Notes under the pieces: generated by a model
Database searches by the model: none
Told to the model about the DNA's origin: nothing
Seen by the model: only the letters and a program-made list of their open reading frames with translations
DNA from: Mycolicibacterium iranicum
GTDB lineage: Bacteria; Actinomycetota; Actinomycetes; Mycobacteriales; Mycobacteriaceae
Reading direction: 5' to 3'
NCBI RefSeq assembly: GCF_001650495.1
Contig: NZ_LWCS01000001.1
Coordinates: forward strand, 1-64,000
DNA length: 64,000 bases
Program-made: the position numbers and the translations under genes
In this document: in pieces, positions 19,072 through 27,764 of the stretch
Numbering within the stretch: position 1 is the stretch's first letter
Layout of the letters: each line of letters begins with the position of its first letter

Positions 19072-20033
19072 TTGACCACCACCGGATTGATCGGCCCGCC
19101 GACGCTACCGATGACAGGCAATGGACAGGCGGAGAAGAAGAACTCGTAGCGGCCGTCGTTCGCGCAATCCTCGGCGAGCGCGTCGAGGTCGAAGATCTCA
19201 CCGACGAGCAGGCCGATCGACGGCAGCGCGACGCGGTGCCAGGGCTGGTTGACCGCGCTGACGTCATTGGGCCGCACCTCGGCGCCCCACGTGTCGACGC
19301 CGATGCCCGCGATTTCCTTGTGGAACAACCAGTCCAGCGTGTCGAACGCCAGGCCGGGCGCATCCCCGCCGGCATAGGTCCCCCAACTGCCCTCGGCGCG
19401 CACCTGGGTGATCTGGCCGAACCGGATGAGCAGGATGTCACCGGTTCCGACCGCCACGTGCTGCGTGTCCGCGCAGGCCTGCAGGTCGTCCCCGGTCACC
19501 GCGCGACCTGGTTCCAGCCAATCCACCCCGGCCCAGCGGGGCAGATCCAGCAGCACTCCCCGCCCCACGATTTTGTCCCTGTAGTTACTGATGTCGTTCT
19601 TCTCAGCACCCATCGAACTGACCAGTCTGGCGTCGTAGCCGTTCCACATCTTGGAATCGAAGAACATGTGCCCCAGCGCATCCCAGTGGGTCGCGCCCTG
19701 TGCCGCCATGATCAGGACGTCGTCGGCGGCCCCGATGCCCTGAGGGGTGCCTGCGAGCGCTCGGGCGTAGGCGTCGTCCCCGTCCCGCATCATGAAGCTC
19801 ATCGGGTTGAATCGCCGCAGATGACCGCTCTGCGGCCCGGTTTCGCCGTAGTCGATCGACAGCGAGAACACTCTGCCGTCGGTGACGAGGGCCGAAGCCG
19901 CGCGGATCATCTCCGGGGTGATGTAGTTGACAGTGCCCGCCTGATCGTCCTCGCCCCACTTGCCCCAGTTCTTGCATCGTTCCGCAGCGTCGCGCAGACG
20001 CTGCCAGTCTTGCTCGAGCTGCTGGTCAGTCAT
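19068..20033 (-). CDS. Cyclase-family (kynurenine-formamidase-like) hydrolase, copy 1
   Basis: A 321-residue protein of the cyclase superfamily (PF04199 type), which hydrolyses cyclic amides, formamides or lactones with a metal centre. The metal-site block is QGATHWDALGHMFF, with H116, D118 and H122. NWGKWGEDDQAGTVNYITPE near the N-terminus and the C-terminal FFFSACPLPVIGSVGGPINP are shared with the second copy at 35262. Starts and stops overlap by 4 bp with the amidohydrolase upstream and DUF35 downstream. The substrate is unknown. Confidence 0.88.
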   Translation of the reverse strand: MTDQQLEQDWQRLRDAAERCKNWGKWGEDDQAGTVNYITPEMIRAASALVTDGRVFSLSIDYGETGPQSGHLRRFNPMSFMMRDGDDAYARALAGTPQGIGAADDVLIMAAQGATHWDALGHMFFDSKMWNGYDARLVSSMGAEKNDISNYRDKIVGRGVLLDLPRWAGVDWLEPGRAVTGDDLQACADTQHVAVGTGDILLIRFGQITQVRAEGSWGTYAGGDAPGLAFDTLDWLFHKEIAGIGVDTWGAEVRPNDVSAVNQPWHRVALPSIGLLVGEIFDLDALAEDCANDGRYEFFFSACPLPVIGSVGGPINPVVVK

Positions 20034-21040
20034 CCTTCATTCCTCATGCTTTCGGCCCGATCGAGGATCGAGGCCATGGTCATGCCGAGTACCGATGCTT
20101 GATCGTCGGTTCCCAGCCTCAACTTGCGAACATCTCTTACGGGGTCATCGCTGGCCATGTCGAAGCAGTAGTCGCTGCCCAGAACGACCCGATCCCAACC
20201 GACTCGCTCGCCGAGAAACCGCAGGGACGCGGTGTCGTGCGTCAGGCTGTCGAAGTAGAACCGGCGCAGGTACTCGCTCGGCGCGCAGGGAATCGCATCG
20301 CGCAGGTCGGGGCGATGCGCCCAGCCGCGATCCCACCGTCCGATCTGGTACGGCGCGAACCCGCCGCCGTGCACGAAGCAGAAGACGAGATCAGGGTGGC
20401 GCTCGGCCACACCCCCGAAGATGAGACTGCCGATGGCCAGCGTGGAGTCGGCGGGATTCCCGACCAGGTTGCGCAGGAAATGCTTTCGGTAGCTTGGACT
20501 GTCCGCCGGCGCGGAATGCACCAGCACGAACATCCGCCGGCGTTCGAGTTCTGCCCACAGCGGCTCGAATTCCGGCGCGTCGAGGTTCTCCCCCGCGACG
20601 TTGGCGCCCAACTCCACGCCGCGCACCGACGTCCTGTCCGCGCACCTTTCCAGTTCGGCCAGCGCACTCCCGACGTGAGGCAGCGGGAGGGTCAGTAGCG
20701 TCAGAAAGCGATCCGGCGCTGCCTCGGCCGTCGTGGTCGTGGCATCGTTGACGATCGCCGCGTGCCGCGCGCTGCGCGCCTCGTCGAGCGCATAACCGAA
20801 CTGCGGTGGCGTCGGTGAGAGAACCTGAACGTCCACGCCCATCCGGTCCATGTCGGCGATACGCACCTCGACGTCGAACATCCCCGGTGGCAGCGGCCCG
20901 CTCACCCTGCCACTGGGGTAGTCGAGAAAGCGCCCACCGTCGCGATCGGCGAATACCGGTGCATACTCCGGCATCTCGGCTCGCAGAGCTTCGACGGCAT
21001 CGGTGGAGATGAGATGCGCATGCGCATCGATCACAGGCAT
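20030..21040 (-). CDS. ACMSD-like metal-dependent amidohydrolase/decarboxylase, copy 1
   Basis: A 336-residue amidohydrolase-2 (PF04909-type) protein. Metal and catalytic residues visible are H7-x-H9 (IDAHAHL), H175 (VLVHSAP), H224 (FVHGGGFAPYQIGRWDRGW) and D290 (GSDYCFDM), as in aminocarboxymuconate-semialdehyde decarboxylase and gamma-resorcylate decarboxylase. It is a clear paralogue of the protein at 29515, sharing GRVSGPxPxGMFDV and LTHD. It likely removes CO2 from, or hydrates/hydrolyses, an unsaturated or aromatic carboxylate. The identity of that acid is open. Confidence 0.88.
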   Translation of the reverse strand: MPVIDAHAHLISTDAVEALRAEMPEYAPVFADRDGGRFLDYPSGRVSGPLPPGMFDVEVRIADMDRMGVDVQVLSPTPPQFGYALDEARSARHAAIVNDATTTTAEAAPDRFLTLLTLPLPHVGSALAELERCADRTSVRGVELGANVAGENLDAPEFEPLWAELERRRMFVLVHSAPADSPSYRKHFLRNLVGNPADSTLAIGSLIFGGVAERHPDLVFCFVHGGGFAPYQIGRWDRGWAHRPDLRDAIPCAPSEYLRRFYFDSLTHDTASLRFLGERVGWDRVVLGSDYCFDMASDDPVRDVRKLRLGTDDQASVLGMTMASILDRAESMRNEG

Positions 21041-21113
21041 GGGATTTGCTCCTGGCAGGGTTGACCCCGCTCCGGTCCCGACAGGGCCGGAGCGAGGCAG
21101 GACATCGGTTCGA

Positions 21114-22232
21114 CTACTTCGTCACGCCGGGCGAGAGTTGGCCGAGCTGCTCAAGAATGTCGTAGGCGGTGCCGTACGCTGCCTTTTGCAGTTCGAGCGC
21201 CTGGGCCTTGTCGAGGTGCTCCATTCCCACACCGGGGATGGAGGTGCGGGCTTTGATGAACTCATCGGACTCGGATGCCGCATCCACGAGAGCTTCCAGC
21301 CACAGTCGGTGTGATTCCGGGATGCCCTGAGCTGCGACGATTCCGCGTGTCGAACCCCACGGATCGTTCTCTATGCCCAGCAGCGATGCGGCGTTGGGCT
21401 GATCCTTACCCCAATTGGCCGCGCAGGGGTTGGTGTTCCCCGTGCACGTCAGCAGGACCACTTTGCCGTCTTGGACGAACGGCGACGCCGCACCGGGCAG
21501 AGTGACCGCGATGTCGCCGGCGCCGGCACCGAGTGCGGTGTTGATCTCCGAATGCGAGCCTCCCACACTGGTGTTGAACTCGACGCCCGCGATATCGGCG
21601 TAATTGTTCAGCGCCAGATCGGGGCCGGCACCGGGACCGCGCGAGATGTACCTGATCTCGCCCGGATTTTCCTTGGCGTAGGCGAGCATATCCTCGAAGC
21701 TGTCACCCCAGGGAGCACCGGCACGCGAAACAATCACGTACGGAACCGATTCGGTCAGCGCTACGGTGTTCAACGATTCCATTGAGACACCGAGATCCTT
21801 GGCCACCGGCGTGGCCAGCAGGTCGATGGTCGAACCGGGCAGCGTGACGACTGCCATCATGTAGCCCTCATCGCCGCCGCGCTGATCGGCGATCCAATCA
21901 AGCGCCTCCCACGCGCCGTAGGTACTGCCGAACTCGGGGCGGTCCAGCACCTTGATGTCGACCGGCGAGATCGACGAGGCTGCCTCGGCGAGCTGGCGGG
22001 CGTAGATGCCGTCGTCGCTACCCGCCTCGTCGACCACGACGATGGTCAAGGGGCTGCGCGGGAATCCGTCCTTGAGTGGTTGGAGTCTCCCGTCTTCGGC
22101 GAAGACCGGTGTGTCGGTGGCATCGTCGGTTGCCGTGCTGCGCTCGCGCTGCGAACACGACACCGTCCCTGCCAGCAGGGTCATGGCCGCGGCGACTGCC
22201 GCCGCTGATCTCAACATATGGCGTACCTTCAT
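21114..22232 (-). CDS. Tripartite tricarboxylate transporter substrate-binding lipoprotein
   Basis: A 372-residue protein. The ATG at 22232 is chosen for its AAGGAGG site 5 bases upstream and the signal peptide KVRHMLRSAAAVAAAMTLLAGTVSC, a lipobox that anchors it outside the membrane. The mature part has the Bug/TctC-type two-lobe fold and ends in AYGTAYDILEQLG. It should bind a carboxylate and hand it to the TctA/TctB membrane proteins encoded upstream in the same unit (22987 and 24618). Confidence 0.85.
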   Translation of the reverse strand: MKVRHMLRSAAAVAAAMTLLAGTVSCSQRERSTATDDATDTPVFAEDGRLQPLKDGFPRSPLTIVVVDEAGSDDGIYARQLAEAASSISPVDIKVLDRPEFGSTYGAWEALDWIADQRGGDEGYMMAVVTLPGSTIDLLATPVAKDLGVSMESLNTVALTESVPYVIVSRAGAPWGDSFEDMLAYAKENPGEIRYISRGPGAGPDLALNNYADIAGVEFNTSVGGSHSEINTALGAGAGDIAVTLPGAASPFVQDGKVVLLTCTGNTNPCAANWGKDQPNAASLLGIENDPWGSTRGIVAAQGIPESHRLWLEALVDAASESDEFIKARTSIPGVGMEHLDKAQALELQKAAYGTAYDILEQLGQLSPGVTK

Positions 22233-22263
22233 GAGAGCCTCCTTGCTCTGGTGAATGGGAAGG

Positions 22264-22983
22264 TCAAGGGTGGACGTGCGGATAGGCCACACGGCTGTTG
22301 GTGTAGCCGCCGGCGCCGAGGAAGGCGGCGACAGCCAGCGTGGATGCGATCGGATCGACGACGGGCGCCCCGATTTCGTCAGACAGCGACGCTGCCGACA
22401 TCAGCACTGGCACCATCGTCATGCCGAGCGGCAGGATGACTTCGGCTCCCTCCTCGTCTATCGCCCGGCGTGCCTGCTCGACGAAGCGCTTACGGAGATC
22501 GTCCACCCGGCCGGCCATTTCGGTGATGGGGACGTCGACGGGCCGGATGGACGTGATGCCGTGTGTGATCTCCCAGGACGGCAGTAGCTTGCGGAACATC
22601 ACCACGTGCGGCTGGTCATAGCACACAACGCTGACCCGGGCGCCGAGGGTGAAGGCGACGTGGGTGCTGGTGCGCCCCGGTCCCATCACCGGGATGTCGA
22701 CGACGTGGCGGGCCTCGTCGATACCGAGATCCAGTGTGCCGTAGGGAACCACGGCGGAGGAGCCGGCTTCCTGTGCCTGCAGTGCCGCCCTGGCCACCAG
22801 CGGCGCGATGACCGCCCGATGGTACTGCGTCAGGCCCTTCTTGTAGACCGACCCCTCAATCTCCACGAACTCGACCCGCTGGCCGTACGGGGCGGCGGCT
22901 CGCACCGCTTCTTGGCGGCGGTCACGTTCGTCGGGTGGGTACTGGGCAAGCACCACCGCGATGGGCTTCGGTTCTTCTGCCAT
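22264..22983 (-). CDS. Asp/Glu/hydantoin racemase-superfamily protein without the cysteine pair
   Basis: A 239-residue protein with the racemase-type layout, including the C-terminal APVVDPIASTLAVAAFL typical of HyuE/AroM-like members. The two catalytic cysteines of this superfamily are missing: the first site reads VVPYGTLDLG and the second LPLGMTMVP. The only cysteine is in VVCYDQ. It therefore probably does not racemise by the two-cysteine mechanism. It may instead be an isomerase, decarboxylase or binding protein in the pathway. It sits between the TctA and substrate-binding genes. Confidence 0.8.
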   Translation of the reverse strand: MAEEPKPIAVVLAQYPPDERDRRQEAVRAAAPYGQRVEFVEIEGSVYKKGLTQYHRAVIAPLVARAALQAQEAGSSAVVPYGTLDLGIDEARHVVDIPVMGPGRTSTHVAFTLGARVSVVCYDQPHVVMFRKLLPSWEITHGITSIRPVDVPITEMAGRVDDLRKRFVEQARRAIDEEGAEVILPLGMTMVPVLMSAASLSDEIGAPVVDPIASTLAVAAFLGAGGYTNSRVAYPHVHP

Positions 22984-22986
22984 GGT

Positions 22987-24600
22987 TCAGTCTTCTTTCG
23001 GTGCGGTGTGTTCGACGGTCTTGCGGTGCGGGTCGGCCTCCGGCGGAGGGTGCGCCGTTCTCATGTCGGCCTGCTGAGCGAGGACCAGTTCGCGTTCCTG
23101 CCGGGCCACTTTCATGGTTCTCCGGATTCCAATGACCAGGAATAGCCCGGCCATGACCAGGATCACGATCGTGATGGGCCGGCCGAAGAACGCCGACGGT
23201 TCGCTGAACACACTGAGACCACGGCGCAGCGAAGCCTCGAAACCGGCGGCGAGAACGACGGCGAGTGCCGCCGCAGCGGTCGAGTAACCGTATCGGAGCA
23301 TGAAGTAGCCGACGCCGGCCGCGGCAAAGCACAGCGCCACGTCGAGCACTCTGAACTGCAGCGAATAGACACCGAGCACGACGGTCGCGATGGACAACAC
23401 GATGACGACCGAACGGTTGATGGTCAGCAGCTTGACCATGCCGCGGGCCATCGCCCACCCGGTGATGATGATGAACAACGACGATCCGAGCAGGCCGGCG
23501 ACGACCGAGTAGAACAGCTCCGGCGTCTCGCTGACCAGGTGCGGTCCCGGCACGAAACCGTTGAGCGACAACGCAGCGAGCAACAGAACCATGGAACCGC
23601 TTCCCGGAATTCCGATCCCGAGCGTGGGGATCAGCTCACCGGAGTTGGATGCATTCTGTGACGCCTCGTTGGCCGCAATCCCGTCGGGAGCACCCTTACC
23701 GAACTTCTCGGGATGCTTGGACATGATCCTGGCGTTCTGGTAGGCGATCATGGCCGCGGGTGTCGCCCCGGCGCCGGGAACAGCACCCACAACAGTGCCG
23801 ACGACCGTGCCACCGAACATGGCGGGCAACACCGGGATGAACCGACGGAGATTGGGGAATTTGGCCGCGAACGTCCCGCCGTCGGAGTTCCACTGGAAGT
23901 TCTGCCGCGTCTGGCGTAGCAGTTCACTCAGCGCCAAGAGCCCGATCACGACGATCGTCGCGTCGATACCGCTTCGCAGCCAGGGGATGTCGAACGTGAA
24001 CCGCAGAGTCGAGTTGACCGGGTCGAGCCCCACGACGGCGATGAGTAGGCCCATGGCGACCGCCAGCAGACCCTTGAGCACGTTGCGCCCTGTGAGACTG
24101 ACAATGGCGACCAATCCGAAAAGATAGAGCGCGAACAGTTCGGGCTGAAGGAAGTAGTAGGCCAGGGCAGCCAGCGGGATGATTGCGCCGATAAAGAACA
24201 AGATCGACACGATCTGACCGAATATCGCCGCCACGAAGGCAATTCCGAGCGCATAGCCGGTCTCGCCCTTCTTGTGCATGGTGTAACCGTCGATGACAGT
24301 CAGCGCAGCGGCTGGAGAGCCCGGCACGCCGACAAGGATCGCCGGGATGCTGTTGCCGTACTGCGAGCCAACCGACACCGACATCAGCAACACGATGGTG
24401 GTGACGATGTCGAGCTGAAAGGTGAAGGGAAGAATAAGGGCGTATGCGAGGGTGGTACCGACACCGGGCAGGGCACCGAAGATCACCCCCACGACGGCGC
24501 CGATCGCGATCGCCACCCACATCACCGGGTCGCCGAGGATCGCGACACCGGACGAAATCGCTTCCCAGACAGCTGAGAACGCTTGGTGCAAGAAGTTCAT
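22987..24600 (-). CDS. Tripartite tricarboxylate transporter large permease (TctA type)
   Basis: A 537-residue polytopic membrane protein, normal for TctA. The start MNFLHQAFSAVW at 24600 follows an AAGGAC site. Signature stretches are GVIFGALPGVGTTLAYALIL near the N-terminus, YGNSIPAILVGVPGSPAAA and the repeated inverted half GTVVGAVPGAGATPAAMIAY, with LGIGIPGSGSMVLLLAAL. It forms the secondary, ion-driven uptake channel with TctB (24618) and the lipoprotein at 21114. Substrates of this family are mostly di- and tricarboxylates and aromatic acids. Confidence 0.93.
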   Translation of the reverse strand: MNFLHQAFSAVWEAISSGVAILGDPVMWVAIAIGAVVGVIFGALPGVGTTLAYALILPFTFQLDIVTTIVLLMSVSVGSQYGNSIPAILVGVPGSPAAALTVIDGYTMHKKGETGYALGIAFVAAIFGQIVSILFFIGAIIPLAALAYYFLQPELFALYLFGLVAIVSLTGRNVLKGLLAVAMGLLIAVVGLDPVNSTLRFTFDIPWLRSGIDATIVVIGLLALSELLRQTRQNFQWNSDGGTFAAKFPNLRRFIPVLPAMFGGTVVGTVVGAVPGAGATPAAMIAYQNARIMSKHPEKFGKGAPDGIAANEASQNASNSGELIPTLGIGIPGSGSMVLLLAALSLNGFVPGPHLVSETPELFYSVVAGLLGSSLFIIITGWAMARGMVKLLTINRSVVIVLSIATVVLGVYSLQFRVLDVALCFAAAGVGYFMLRYGYSTAAAALAVVLAAGFEASLRRGLSVFSEPSAFFGRPITIVILVMAGLFLVIGIRRTMKVARQERELVLAQQADMRTAHPPPEADPHRKTVEHTAPKED

Positions 24601-24617
24601 CGTCGTCCTTCGCGCCC

Positions 24618-25229
24618 TCAGGGGTTGATCATGCCGGCGTCGATGAGCAGGTTCTCGATGGGTCCTGGCGGCAGGGGCACGCCGAGCCCCAAACCGAACA
24701 TGGCGAATGCGAAGAGGGTGAATCCGAGGGCGACCAGCACCCGTCGGAGCCAGGTGCTGTAGTCCATCGACCACAGTCCGGCGACGATCGCGAGCGGCAT
24801 CGCAATGAGGAAGCCGAGCACCGGCAGAAGCAGCAGGAATACGAAGCAGCCCGCGATGAAAAGCAGCGCCCGCCATTTCGACGACGGGTGCTCAGGCTCG
24901 TCCTGAACGCCTTCCTCCGGTGCCCATTTTCCGAACTTGCGGATATACATTGCCGTCCGCACCGACTGGACCAGCCCGCCGACGACGAGGAAGGAGCCGA
25001 TCGCCGTCGGAAACCCCATGGGTCCGATCGAGTCGAAGACCACTTTCGGCTCGGGGTAACTGAATGCCACCGCCAACACGAACACACCGAGGGCGACGAT
25101 GAGCATCGACCCTGCGAGGTCGATGTACTTGTTCATCGTCACCGGGACGGAGCCCTCTTCGAGCTCGACGTCCGTGGTGAGCGGATTCAGACGCAGCAGT
25201 GGCTCATCGGGCGGTTGCGGCGAGGTCAC
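24618..25229 (-). CDS. Tripartite tricarboxylate transporter small permease (TctB type)
   Basis: A 203-residue protein with four hydrophobic segments (LAGSMLIVALGVFVLAVAF; GFPTAIGSFLVVGGLV; ALLFIAGCFVFLLLLPVLGF; VLVALGFTLFAFAMFGLGLG) and the typical C-terminal LPPGPIENLL. The start at GTG 25229 overlaps the ligase 3' end by 26 bp. An internal ATG at 25136 (MNKYIDLAG), directly before TM1, is an alternative. It works with the TctA gene 17 bp downstream. Confidence 0.85.
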   Translation of the reverse strand: MTSPQPPDEPLLRLNPLTTDVELEEGSVPVTMNKYIDLAGSMLIVALGVFVLAVAFSYPEPKVVFDSIGPMGFPTAIGSFLVVGGLVQSVRTAMYIRKFGKWAPEEGVQDEPEHPSSKWRALLFIAGCFVFLLLLPVLGFLIAMPLAIVAGLWSMDYSTWLRRVLVALGFTLFAFAMFGLGLGVPLPPGPIENLLIDAGMINP

Positions 25230-26784
25230 GATCGTATCCGTTCGAGGGGTCGTCGACGCTGGCGCGCAGCTGGTGCTTGGCGATCTTCTGCGTGGAAGTC
25301 TTGGGTAGAGAGTCGATTTGGCGGTAGTACCTCGGCACCTTGAACCGCGCCAGGCGTTCTGCTGCCCAGTCGCCGATGTCGCCGAAGTTCAGCTCGCTGC
25401 CGTCGCGAGCGACGATGAACACCATCAGGTCTTCATCGGTGAGCTCGGAGGGCACTCCGATCACGGCGCTCTCCAGTACGGACGGATGGTCGTTGATGAC
25501 GTTCTCGACTTCCAGCGACGACACGTTCTCACCTCGTCGTCGGACGATGTCCTTCTTGCGGTCGACGAAGTAGTACTGTCCATCGGTGTCGCGGCGGGCC
25601 ATGTCACCTGTGTAGAGCCAGCCGTCGCGCAGTGCTTCGGCCGTCTTCTCAGGATCGTGAAAGTAGCCGAGCATGTGCGCCGGTCCGCGCAGAATAAGCT
25701 CTCCGACTTCATTGTCCCCGAGCATGTTTCCGTCCTCGTCCACCACAGCAGCCTCAGTGCGCGGCACCGAGGGATCAGGGTGATGACGCGGAAAGCCCAT
25801 GGCGCCTGCAGTTCTGCGCTCGTCGTAGGGCTCGAGCAGGCCGAAGGTGGTTTCGCTCATGCCGAAACCGGAGATGACAGTCATCCCGTAACGTTTCTCC
25901 AGCGATTCGCGCAACTCACCCGGGAGCGCCGGCACGCCGTAGGCGACCTTGACGTGATGTTCGCGGTCGTCGTCGGCGGGCGGCTTCTTACTCAAGATCA
26001 GCGTCATCGCGCCGATGAAGTTGAACACCGCGACCTTGTTCTTACGGATGTCGTCCCAGAACCGGCCGGCCGAGAAGCGCGGCGCGAGCACGATCGCACC
26101 GCGAGCGCCGATGGCGCCCATCATCGAGTACGCCTGAGAATTGACGTGGAACAGCGGCAGGCATGCATAGATTCGGTCGCCGCGTTCCATCCGCATCCAG
26201 GACGGGTACGCCTGACCCGTCAGGACGAAGTTCTTGTGGCTTTGCATGACGGCCTTGGGATTTCCGGTTGTGCCGGAGGTGTAGATGAAGCTGACCACGT
26301 CGTCCGGCTGCACGTCCGTCGCGGGCGCGGCCGTACCCGCACGATCGACAAGCTCGCCGAAGTGGGGGAAGCCGCCGCTCGCCTGGATGCAATACCCGGC
26401 TTCCAGACCCGGCAGTTCCTCGACCGCGGACTCGACGATCTCGGTGTAGCCGTCGTCGACGAGCACGAACTTGGCTTGCGAATGCTCGAGGATGTAGCGG
26501 GTCTCCTGCTCCCTGAACCCGGTGTTGATGGCAACGAGGGTGGCTCCCAGCTTCGCGAGACCAAACCATGCGTAGAGCAGCTCGGGTTTGTTGTCGACCA
26601 TGAACGCAACGCGGTCTCCGCGGCGAACGCCGAGGTGGTGCCACACGTTTGCGGCGCGGTTGGCCTGCTCGTCGAATTCCCGGTATGAGATCTGGCGCTC
26701 ATCCCAGAGCAACAGCGGCTCGTCAGGCACTTCGGCGACCGCCTTTTCCAGAAATTGCCCGACGGTCAGCTCTGAGTGATCCAC
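25204..26784 (-). CDS. Acyl-CoA ligase (AMP-binding), first gene of the ten-gene unit
   Basis: A 526-residue enzyme. GTG at 26784 (VDHSELTVGQFLEKA) is preferred because GGGAGGA lies 5 bases upstream; a longer frame to 26829 exists. It shows the P-loop YTSGTTGNPK (about 168-177), GFGMSETTFG, YTGDMARRDTDGQYYFVDRKKDI and the C-terminal lysine in STQKIAKHQL. The sequence is close to crotonobetaine/carnitine- or fatty-acid-CoA-ligase types. It probably activates the imported acid or a product to its CoA ester for the thiolase-like/DUF35 pair at the end of the operon. Confidence 0.9.
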   Translation of the reverse strand: MDHSELTVGQFLEKAVAEVPDEPLLLWDERQISYREFDEQANRAANVWHHLGVRRGDRVAFMVDNKPELLYAWFGLAKLGATLVAINTGFREQETRYILEHSQAKFVLVDDGYTEIVESAVEELPGLEAGYCIQASGGFPHFGELVDRAGTAAPATDVQPDDVVSFIYTSGTTGNPKAVMQSHKNFVLTGQAYPSWMRMERGDRIYACLPLFHVNSQAYSMMGAIGARGAIVLAPRFSAGRFWDDIRKNKVAVFNFIGAMTLILSKKPPADDDREHHVKVAYGVPALPGELRESLEKRYGMTVISGFGMSETTFGLLEPYDERRTAGAMGFPRHHPDPSVPRTEAAVVDEDGNMLGDNEVGELILRGPAHMLGYFHDPEKTAEALRDGWLYTGDMARRDTDGQYYFVDRKKDIVRRRGENVSSLEVENVINDHPSVLESAVIGVPSELTDEDLMVFIVARDGSELNFGDIGDWAAERLARFKVPRYYRQIDSLPKTSTQKIAKHQLRASVDDPSNGYDRDLAATAR

Positions 26785-26797
26785 AGGTTCCTCCCGT

Positions 26798-26817
26798 ATC
26801 ACCATCACGATGGTGAT
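26798..26817. promoter_or_regulatory. Perfect 9-bp inverted repeat just upstream of the ligase ribosome site
   Basis: ATCACCATC (26798-26806) and GATGGTGAT (26809-26817) are exact reverse complements separated by 2 bases. The element lies between the candidate -10 (26841-26846) and the GGGAGGA ribosome site, so in the transcript it is in the leader. It could be a second operator or an RNA hairpin. Confidence 0.55.
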
Positions 26818-26840
26818 CGGAGTCACCACTGGCTCGTTGA

Positions 26841-26870
26841 AGTATACGAGACAGTGTCCCTTTTTGTGAA
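26841..26870 (-). promoter_or_regulatory. Promoter of the ligase-transporter operon
   Basis: On the minus strand TTCACA (26870-26865) and TATACT (26846-26841) are separated by 18 bases, a good match to a housekeeping-sigma promoter. The 13-bp IclR-type site fills the spacer. It would drive the minus-strand unit starting at 26784. Confidence 0.65.
26848..26860. promoter_or_regulatory. Regulon site A (RRGACANYGTCYY)
   Basis: GAGACAGTGTCCC: two 6-bp arms around one base. It is one of four copies in the island and sits in the -35/-10 spacer of the ligase operon promoter, a position fitting repression by the nearby IclR protein (inference). Confidence 0.65.
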
Positions 26871-26901
26871 TGCCTGGCGGAAAATCGGCCCCGACGGGCT
26901 G

Positions 26902-27648
26902 TCAAGCCAACCCGGCGAGCAGCAGACCCGACTCGGCCGTCGGCCGCTCGCTCAGCGGCACGACGGAGTCATGCAGCGCCGACCACACAGTGGCGGTGAT
27001 GTTCAGCAACACCGGAACGCCGAACTCGGCCTCAAGCAGTGGCGCGGCGTAAATCGCGAACCACAGACCGCCGGGCAACATCAACGCCTGGGCGTCGGGG
27101 CTCGCAGCGAGCGCCGCCCGGCCCAGTCGCAGCGCGAGATGGTGATCGGCCTCAGGGTCGGCTGCCTTGTTCTGCGCGAGATTGCGCTGCTCAGCCTCGA
27201 CTCGCCGCACTTCGATCCCGGCCTGCCCGAGGTACTCCACGATCCTTGCGTTGAGGGCATCGGGCCAGCGAGTCGCCAGGGCGATCCGCTCGGCTCCGAG
27301 GTGGTGCAGCGCCGCGATATGGGCTTCCAAATCGGTGCTACAGCGCAGCCCGGACCGGTCTGCCGCTTCGGCCAACAGCGCAGATGTCCGCTCACGCCCC
27401 AGCGACGCGGCCAACGGCACCCCTGAGATGGCGATCGAGTCCGCCCGCGAAGAGAGGATGTCGACCCCTTGCCACAGCGCGGGCAATTCTCGTTCCACCG
27501 CGGAGAGGCTGTATTCGGCCAGGTTCAACTGGGTGGTGACCAACAGCATCCCGTCAGGGGCGACACGGGCGAACTGGTAACCGTCCATGTCCGTATGGCG
27601 ATGGGGAATGATGTAGCCCAACCTGAACCACGGGAAAACGATCGCCAT
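26902..27648 (-). CDS. Arylmalonate-decarboxylase/maleate-isomerase-like protein (Asp/Glu racemase superfamily)
   Basis: A 248-residue protein. LGYIIPHRHTDMDGYQFARVAPDGM and LHHLGAERIALATRWPDALNARIVEYLGQAGIEV match the arylmalonate decarboxylase and maleate cis-trans isomerase branch. The C-terminal catalytic position, a cysteine in those enzymes (CGGL), reads LPGGLWF here, and the N-terminal position reads ISGVPLAAS. The only cysteine is in GLRCSTDLE. The function is therefore altered or mechanistically unusual. It is divergent from the IclR gene; operator site B lies 32 bp upstream of its start. Confidence 0.75.
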   Translation of the reverse strand: MAIVFPWFRLGYIIPHRHTDMDGYQFARVAPDGMLLVTTQLNLAEYSLSAVERELPALWQGVDILSSRADSIAISGVPLAASLGRERTSALLAEAADRSGLRCSTDLEAHIAALHHLGAERIALATRWPDALNARIVEYLGQAGIEVRRVEAEQRNLAQNKAADPEADHHLALRLGRAALAASPDAQALMLPGGLWFAIYAAPLLEAEFGVPVLLNITATVWSALHDSVVPLSERPTAESGLLLAGLA

Positions 27649-27679
27649 AGGGTCAACCTCTTCTCAAGCCGAGTATTCT

Positions 27680-27692
27680 GGGACAGCGTCTC
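27680..27692. promoter_or_regulatory. Regulon site B, between the divergent decarboxylase-like and IclR genes
   Basis: GGGACAGCGTCTC. On the plus strand it is followed by G and then TCTAAT (27694-27699), a candidate -10 for the IclR gene. This is the same spacing as GGGACACTGTCTC-G-TATACT at site A. Here the site would permit autoregulation. Confidence 0.65.
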
Positions 27693-27764
27693 GTCTAATA
27701 GGGTATGCGGTTGGGCTCACGAGCCGGTAGTGAGTGTGAAGTGAGGATTGACGCAGGGGGTTCT

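Noticed and set aside
22987..24876. Longer TctA start at 24876
   Set aside because: The extra 92 residues are Arg-rich and overlap the TctB gene; the ATG at 24600 has a ribosome site and TM1 nearby.
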